8,720 nucleotides of DNA from Anaerolineae bacterium (GTDB taxonomy: Bacteria > Chloroflexota > Anaerolineae > JAFGEY01). Each line of letters opens with the position of its first letter. Position 1 is the first letter of the stretch. Under the pieces are notes generated by a model, which did not search any database, was not told where the DNA came from, and worked only from the letters and a program-made list of their open reading frames with translations. Positions 5,852-8,720 of the stretch are shown piece by piece. The position numbers were made by a program, and so were the translations under genes. Location: assembly GCA_016929205.1 (NCBI GenBank), contig JAFGJF010000251.1:1-8720 (forward strand), written 5' to 3'.

Positions 5852-5879
5852 CGTTTTAGAACAACGAAAGCATAAAACG
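5852..5879. repeat. 7-bp inverted repeat in the gap before the membrane-protein operon
   Basis: CGTTTTA (5852-5858) and TAAAACG (5873-5879) are perfectly complementary around a 14-base centre. The 324-bp gap from 5764 to 6087 otherwise holds the double hairpin at 5769-5818, no convincing promoter on the plus strand and no convincing gene on either strand. Confidence 0.3.
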
Positions 5880-6087
5880 ACCCAATGACTCTGGATTCAG
5901 AACACTAGTCCAAGGTGCAGCACGTTCCTATCTGCGCTATACCCCCATACTAATCTGTCACAGAATACGAACAAACGACCCATATTTGTCGTAATATACA
6001 TGGAGGATGCAGCGAGCCCAACTAACGCTGCAATTGGGAAATGGCTATCCCTTGCGGGTTGTGACCGATCTAGAAAAGAGTTGGAAG

Positions 6088-6894
6088 ATGATTGCCAAGA
6101 ACGTGTCCTCACGCAAATGGTTCTATCCGGTGGTCTATGGAGTGCTGATCGTCCTATCTATGCTGCCGCCAATCACTCAGGTTGCCTACGACCCACGCAA
6201 CGCGCAAGACGTGATCATGAGCATTCTGATGGTGTCGATCCTGCCCTATCAATCCTGGGGCTGGGTCTTTCACATCGCCACATTGGGCGTGATCGCGCTG
6301 GCGATTTTCCGCCCCAAGATCGCCGGGCGCGCGATCGCTGCCTATTTTGGCCTCAACTATTTGCTCATTGCGGCCTTGCAGACCAATACGATGACCGAGA
6401 TCTACGGTTTTGCCGTGCAGACCGGGGCGCTGGTCGCCACAAGTCTGCTGGGACTGCTTTGGCTGTGGGTGGCCTGGCGAGACAAGTTGCAAGCCTCGTT
6501 TCAAGGGATTCCACCCTGGCGTTGGGTTCTGCTCCCCTTGGCAGTACTTGTTTTCTGGTCGCCCATCAGCCTTTCGGGAAACAAGGTCGTGCCGAATTTC
6601 AACCCGTTGTTGCTGCTCACATCTCCGGACTACGGGCTGGCTTATTGCTTTTTGACTCCGGTCTTTCTCTTTCTGCTGATTCTGTTTTACCCCAAGGTAG
6701 ATGCCTTTGCTTTCCGGGTAACGGCCTTTAACGGCTTGCTCTACGGGCTGTTCAACCTGACCCACTGGTTCGACCCCGACAGGGTCTGGATGGGTGTATT
6801 ACACCTCCCACTGCTGGTCATCCCGCTGGTGGCCTTGGCCATGTCCACCAAACAAGACCATCCAACCCTACCAACCACTCGCTCAACTCACTGA
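6088..6894 (+). CDS. polytopic membrane protein of unknown function
   Basis: 268 residues from the chosen start. Hydrophobic segments lie at about residues 11-29, 56-75, 82-99, 107-130, 145-162, 182-201, 210-228 and 233-252, so about eight membrane helices. The short tails are polar, the last ending in a Thr/Pro-rich stretch. No transporter or enzyme motif is recognised; aromatic residues are frequent (SWGWVFH, PPWRW, HWFDPD). Start choice is uncertain. The frame is open back to an ATG at 6007, but GGAGG touches that ATG directly (6002-6006), which leaves no spacing, and the 27 extra residues are polar with no family look. The ATG at 6088 starts a natural-looking basic N-terminus (MIAKNVSSRKW) but has only a weak GA-rich patch upstream. 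It ends 38 bp before the next membrane protein, so the two are probably co-transcribed and may work together. Confidence 0.75.
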   Translation: MIAKNVSSRKWFYPVVYGVLIVLSMLPPITQVAYDPRNAQDVIMSILMVSILPYQSWGWVFHIATLGVIALAIFRPKIAGRAIAAYFGLNYLLIAALQTNTMTEIYGFAVQTGALVATSLLGLLWLWVAWRDKLQASFQGIPPWRWVLLPLAVLVFWSPISLSGNKVVPNFNPLLLLTSPDYGLAYCFLTPVFLFLLILFYPKVDAFAFRVTAFNGLLYGLFNLTHWFDPDRVWMGVLHLPLLVIPLVALAMSTKQDHPTLPTTRSTH

Positions 6895-6932
6895 AAAAGT
6901 ATGTCGATCCAGAGAAAATAGGAGCTGTTGGT

Positions 6933-7769
6933 ATGAGTTCATCTAATGTGGCATCCCCATCTGCAAACTGGCCGGTCACGCGTGACCTAAAACTCGCATA
7001 CATCGTCTCGCTGATCATCGCCCTGCTGATGACGGTCGTGTCGGTTGCCGGTCTCTTGTTTCCGTCCCGCATCTATCCGACGGACGAGCTGCTTGAATCG
7101 TTTGTGGCCAATGACGTGGTCAATCTCTTGGTCGGGCTGCCCGTCCTACTGGGTTCGATGTGGTTCGCGCGGCGCGGCAAGCTGATCGGTCTGCTCTTTT
7201 GGCCGGGGGCACTGATGGTCGTGCTCTATACTTATCTTGCCTACGTCTTTGCCATGCCACCAAACTGGATCTTGTTGATCTATCTGACGCTCGTCGCATC
7301 GAGCGCGTACACGCTGATCGGGCTCGTTGCCAGCATCGACGGGACGACAGTGCAACAACACCTCGCGGGCACGTTGTCCGAGAAACTATCCGGCGGGCTG
7401 TTAATCGGACTCGGTATCCTGATACTGGTGCGTGGGGTCGGCGTGATCGCCAATGCTGCCATCAGTCAGACAGAGGTTCCGGCGACAGAGCTGCCCGTCT
7501 TGATTGCCGATTTTCTGACCGCCCCGGCATGGGCTATTGGCGGTGTGCTGCTGTGGCAGCGTAAGGCCTTGGGGTATGTGTCAGGTGTGGGACTGCTCTT
7601 TCAGGGCAGCATGTTGTTCATCGGGCTGCTCATGTTCTTCCTTTTGCAGCCCTGGCTGGCGGACGTCTCGTTTCCGGCGGCGGATTTCGTCGTCGTCCTG
7701 GTGATGGGGAGCGTCTGCTTTGTGCCTCTGGGGTTGTTTGCGCGTGGCGTGGCGATGAAGGAAAGATAA
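6933..7769 (+). CDS. second polytopic membrane protein of unknown function
   Basis: 278 residues, complete. The start ATG at 6933 has AGGAG (6920-6924) 8 bases upstream, an ideal arrangement. After a polar 20-residue N-terminus there are about eight hydrophobic segments, near residues 22-45, 61-80, 84-106, 110-132, 151-175, 188-208, 212-236 and 245-268. The longest outside stretches are at about 46-60 (SRIYPTDELLESF) and 133-150. No catalytic or transport signature is seen, and I do not recognise the family. It follows the other membrane protein by 38 bp on the same strand, pointing to a two-gene operon. The flavodoxin gene is 160 bp downstream and could share the transcript, since no hairpin terminator is evident between them. 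The short basic C-terminus (ARGVAMKER) suits a cytoplasmic end. Confidence 0.8.
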   Translation: MSSSNVASPSANWPVTRDLKLAYIVSLIIALLMTVVSVAGLLFPSRIYPTDELLESFVANDVVNLLVGLPVLLGSMWFARRGKLIGLLFWPGALMVVLYTYLAYVFAMPPNWILLIYLTLVASSAYTLIGLVASIDGTTVQQHLAGTLSEKLSGGLLIGLGILILVRGVGVIANAAISQTEVPATELPVLIADFLTAPAWAIGGVLLWQRKALGYVSGVGLLFQGSMLFIGLLMFFLLQPWLADVSFPAADFVVVLVMGSVCFVPLGLFARGVAMKER

Positions 7770-7808
7770 GCAGTCATATTTGCTTCCAGGCGGAACGGAA
7801 CATCCACC

Positions 7809-7929
7809 TTGCCCCCGGCGGATATCCAGCAGCAGATAGATGGACGATTTCGCCAGGGCCGCGGCCCGGAGCGTCTATATTTAACTTTGGTGGAATTGCA
7901 TCAGCTCGCACAAAAAGAAGGGACATACA
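7809..7929 (+). other. gap with a coding-like fragment before the flavodoxin gene
   Basis: The 160-bp gap from 7770 to 7929 has no evident terminator or promoter. From a TTG at 7809 one frame stays open past the flavodoxin start to a stop near 8093. Its first 40 residues look protein-like (QQQIDGRFRQGRGPERLYL, then LVELHQLAQKEG), while the rest is an out-of-frame reading of the flavodoxin. There is no ATG and no clear ribosome binding site. It may be the remnant of a lost gene. A 12-bp palindrome, GGGCCGCGGCCC (7856-7867), lies inside it. Confidence 0.25.
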
Positions 7930-8592
7930 ATGGAAGGAGAAACCATACCGTCTACACCCCTTTCACGACGGAAATTTCTCAAAATCAGCGCCCTAACATT
8001 AGCCGCGGCCAGTCTGGCTTGTTGTGGCGTGAGCCTGGTTACGTCGTTCGATACTGTCAGCACGCCGTTACCATCCTTGAGTTTTGGAGATAAAACCATG
8101 CAAAAATCTGTCCTGGTTGGCTATGCCAGCACCTTTGGGACCACTGCTGAAGCGGCTGTAGAAATTGGCCGAATTTTAGCCGAACGCGGTTTTGCCGTCG
8201 ATGTTTGCCCGGTGCAGACCATAAACACGCTCGCTGGGTATGAACGGGTTGTATTAGGGAGTGCCGTTCATGGCGGTCTTGTCTTGGCAGAGATGTCTGA
8301 TTTTATCCAGGCCAATCAGTCTGATTTGCTGGATTTACCTATGGCTCTATTCTGTGTGGGGCTCGCCAAAAATCTGGCTTATCTCGATTCGATTAAAGCT
8401 CGAATTCGGCCAGAAAGCAAAGCTGCGTTTACGGGGCGACTTGTCCTGCGTGAGGGGATTACGTTGATTCCGGGTCTTTCAGAGAAACCCGCCCTGCGTG
8501 GCGCAGCTACAATGATGACAAGGCTCATTCCACCGCTCGATTATCGCAAACCGCAAAAAGTCCGTGACTGGGCGCAAACCCTTTTTGTGTGA
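7930..8592 (+). CDS. Tat-exported flavodoxin-domain protein
   Basis: 220 residues. The N-terminus carries a textbook twin-arginine signal: SRRKFLK (12-18), a hydrophobic stretch (19-30), then Cys-Cys-Gly at 31-33. The segment SLAC is an imperfect lipobox, so it may be a lipoprotein or be released after cleavage. After a Ser/Pro-rich linker the flavodoxin domain runs from about 58 to 220. It has the FMN phosphate loop YASTFGTT (65-72) and a following helix. GSAVHGG (110-116) is in the position of the second FMN loop, and the tail has LDYRKPQKVRDWA. It best fits the Flavodoxin_5/HemG-like branch, which carries out electron transfer or protoporphyrinogen oxidation; the substrate here is unknown. 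Tat export suits a protein that folds with FMN before leaving the cytoplasm. The ribosome binding site GAAGGGA stands 6 bases before the ATG. By eye the gene looks less GC-rich than its neighbours, a possible sign of later arrival. Confidence 0.85.
   Translation: MEGETIPSTPLSRRKFLKISALTLAAASLACCGVSLVTSFDTVSTPLPSLSFGDKTMQKSVLVGYASTFGTTAEAAVEIGRILAERGFAVDVCPVQTINTLAGYERVVLGSAVHGGLVLAEMSDFIQANQSDLLDLPMALFCVGLAKNLAYLDSIKARIRPESKAAFTGRLVLREGITLIPGLSEKPALRGAATMMTRLIPPLDYRKPQKVRDWAQTLFV
8086..8100 (+). promoter_or_regulatory. internal ribosome binding site and second start in the flavodoxin gene
   Basis: GGAG (8086-8089) lies 8 bases before an in-frame ATG at 8098-8100, codon 57. The ATG falls exactly between the export signal with its linker and the first strand of the flavodoxin domain. 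Starting here would give a 164-residue cytoplasmic flavodoxin with no signal peptide. The spacing is at least as good as at the annotated start. Confidence 0.4.
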
Positions 8593-8671
8593 GGCGAGTC
8601 CCTGTGATAAGAAATTTTGACGTACATTCCTCACTCATCTTTCGCTCATTTCTGGCGTGAAAAACGAAAAT

Positions 8672-8689
8672 GTGCCATACTTGTGGCAC
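8672..8689. promoter_or_regulatory. palindrome just before the last start codon
   Basis: GTGCCA-TACTTG-TGGCAC is a perfect 6-bp inverted repeat with a 6-base centre, ending one base before the ATG at 8691. It may be an operator of the following gene. The rest of the gap from 8593 to 8671 shows no strong terminator or convincing promoter pair. Confidence 0.35.
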
Positions 8690-8690
8690 T

Positions 8691-8720
8691 ATGGCAAAAG
8701 TAAAGATACAAACAGAACGA
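8691..8720 (+). CDS. possible start of a gene cut by the right edge
   Basis: Ten open codons from an ATG read MAKVKIQTER and run off the window. The basic start would suit a DNA-binding regulator, and the palindrome directly before it is what an autoregulated gene often shows. No ribosome binding site precedes the ATG. With ten residues no family can be assigned. Confidence 0.3.
   Translation, partial: MAKVKIQTER

Noticed and set aside
5897..6112. 71-residue minus-strand frame in the gap before the membrane operon
   Set aside because: No ribosome binding site, no recognisable motif, and it overlaps the leader of the membrane-protein gene.
6000..6731. 243-residue frame overlapping the first membrane protein
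   Set aside because: Its translation loses all hydrophobic periodicity and overlaps a clear membrane protein in another frame; the ATG at 6000 has no ribosome binding site.
7856..7867. GGGCCGCGGCCC palindrome
   Set aside because: Pure G/C self-complementary runs of this length arise often in GC-rich DNA, and it is not near a promoter element.

Overview
This window is an ordinary-looking stretch of a moderately GC-rich bacterial chromosome, with an AT-rich island around 4,900-5,100. It holds seven well-supported protein genes, one gene cut by the left edge, and a possible gene start at the right edge. The mix suggests a Chloroflexota-type genome: a very long TPR protein with one membrane anchor, a DUF4097 protein with a SHOCT-like tail, a COG4087 soluble P-type-ATPase-like HAD protein and a Tat-exported flavodoxin. 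That assignment is inference; no rRNA or other marker gene is present. I see no tRNA, CRISPR array, transposase or other mobile element.

Layout. The left edge carries the 3' end of a plus-strand gene whose product ends in a CFI-box-CTERM domain (2-406). Three minus-strand genes follow. They are a 737-residue membrane-anchored protein with about ten 44-residue TPR-like repeats (494-2707), a 4,5-DOPA extradiol dioxygenase-like enzyme (2824-3606) and a DUF4097/SHOCT-like protein (3870-4880). Each has its own near-consensus housekeeping promoter with a 17-bp spacer, two of them exact TTGACA-N17-TATAAT, so they are probably three separate transcription units. The dioxygenase promoter is flanked by AT-rich palindromes that look like operators. 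A strong hairpin terminator follows the DUF4097 gene.

After the AT-rich divergent intergenic region the genes run on the plus strand. First come the remnant of an unidentified gene (5132-5296) and, overlapping it by GTGA, a soluble HAD protein (5293-5763). A gap rich in inverted repeats follows. Then come two polytopic membrane proteins 38 bp apart (6088-6894 and 6933-7769), a probable two-gene operon, and a twin-arginine-signal flavodoxin (7930-8592). The last 30 bases may open another gene beneath a small palindrome.

The genes do not form one obvious pathway. The most interesting points are the exported flavodoxin with a second, well-placed internal start that would give a cytoplasmic form, the regular 44-residue repeat array with an unassigned C-terminal domain, the operator-like architecture at the dioxygenase promoter, and the coupled gene remnant in front of the HAD gene. 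I find no convincing evidence of a wholly new multi-gene system.
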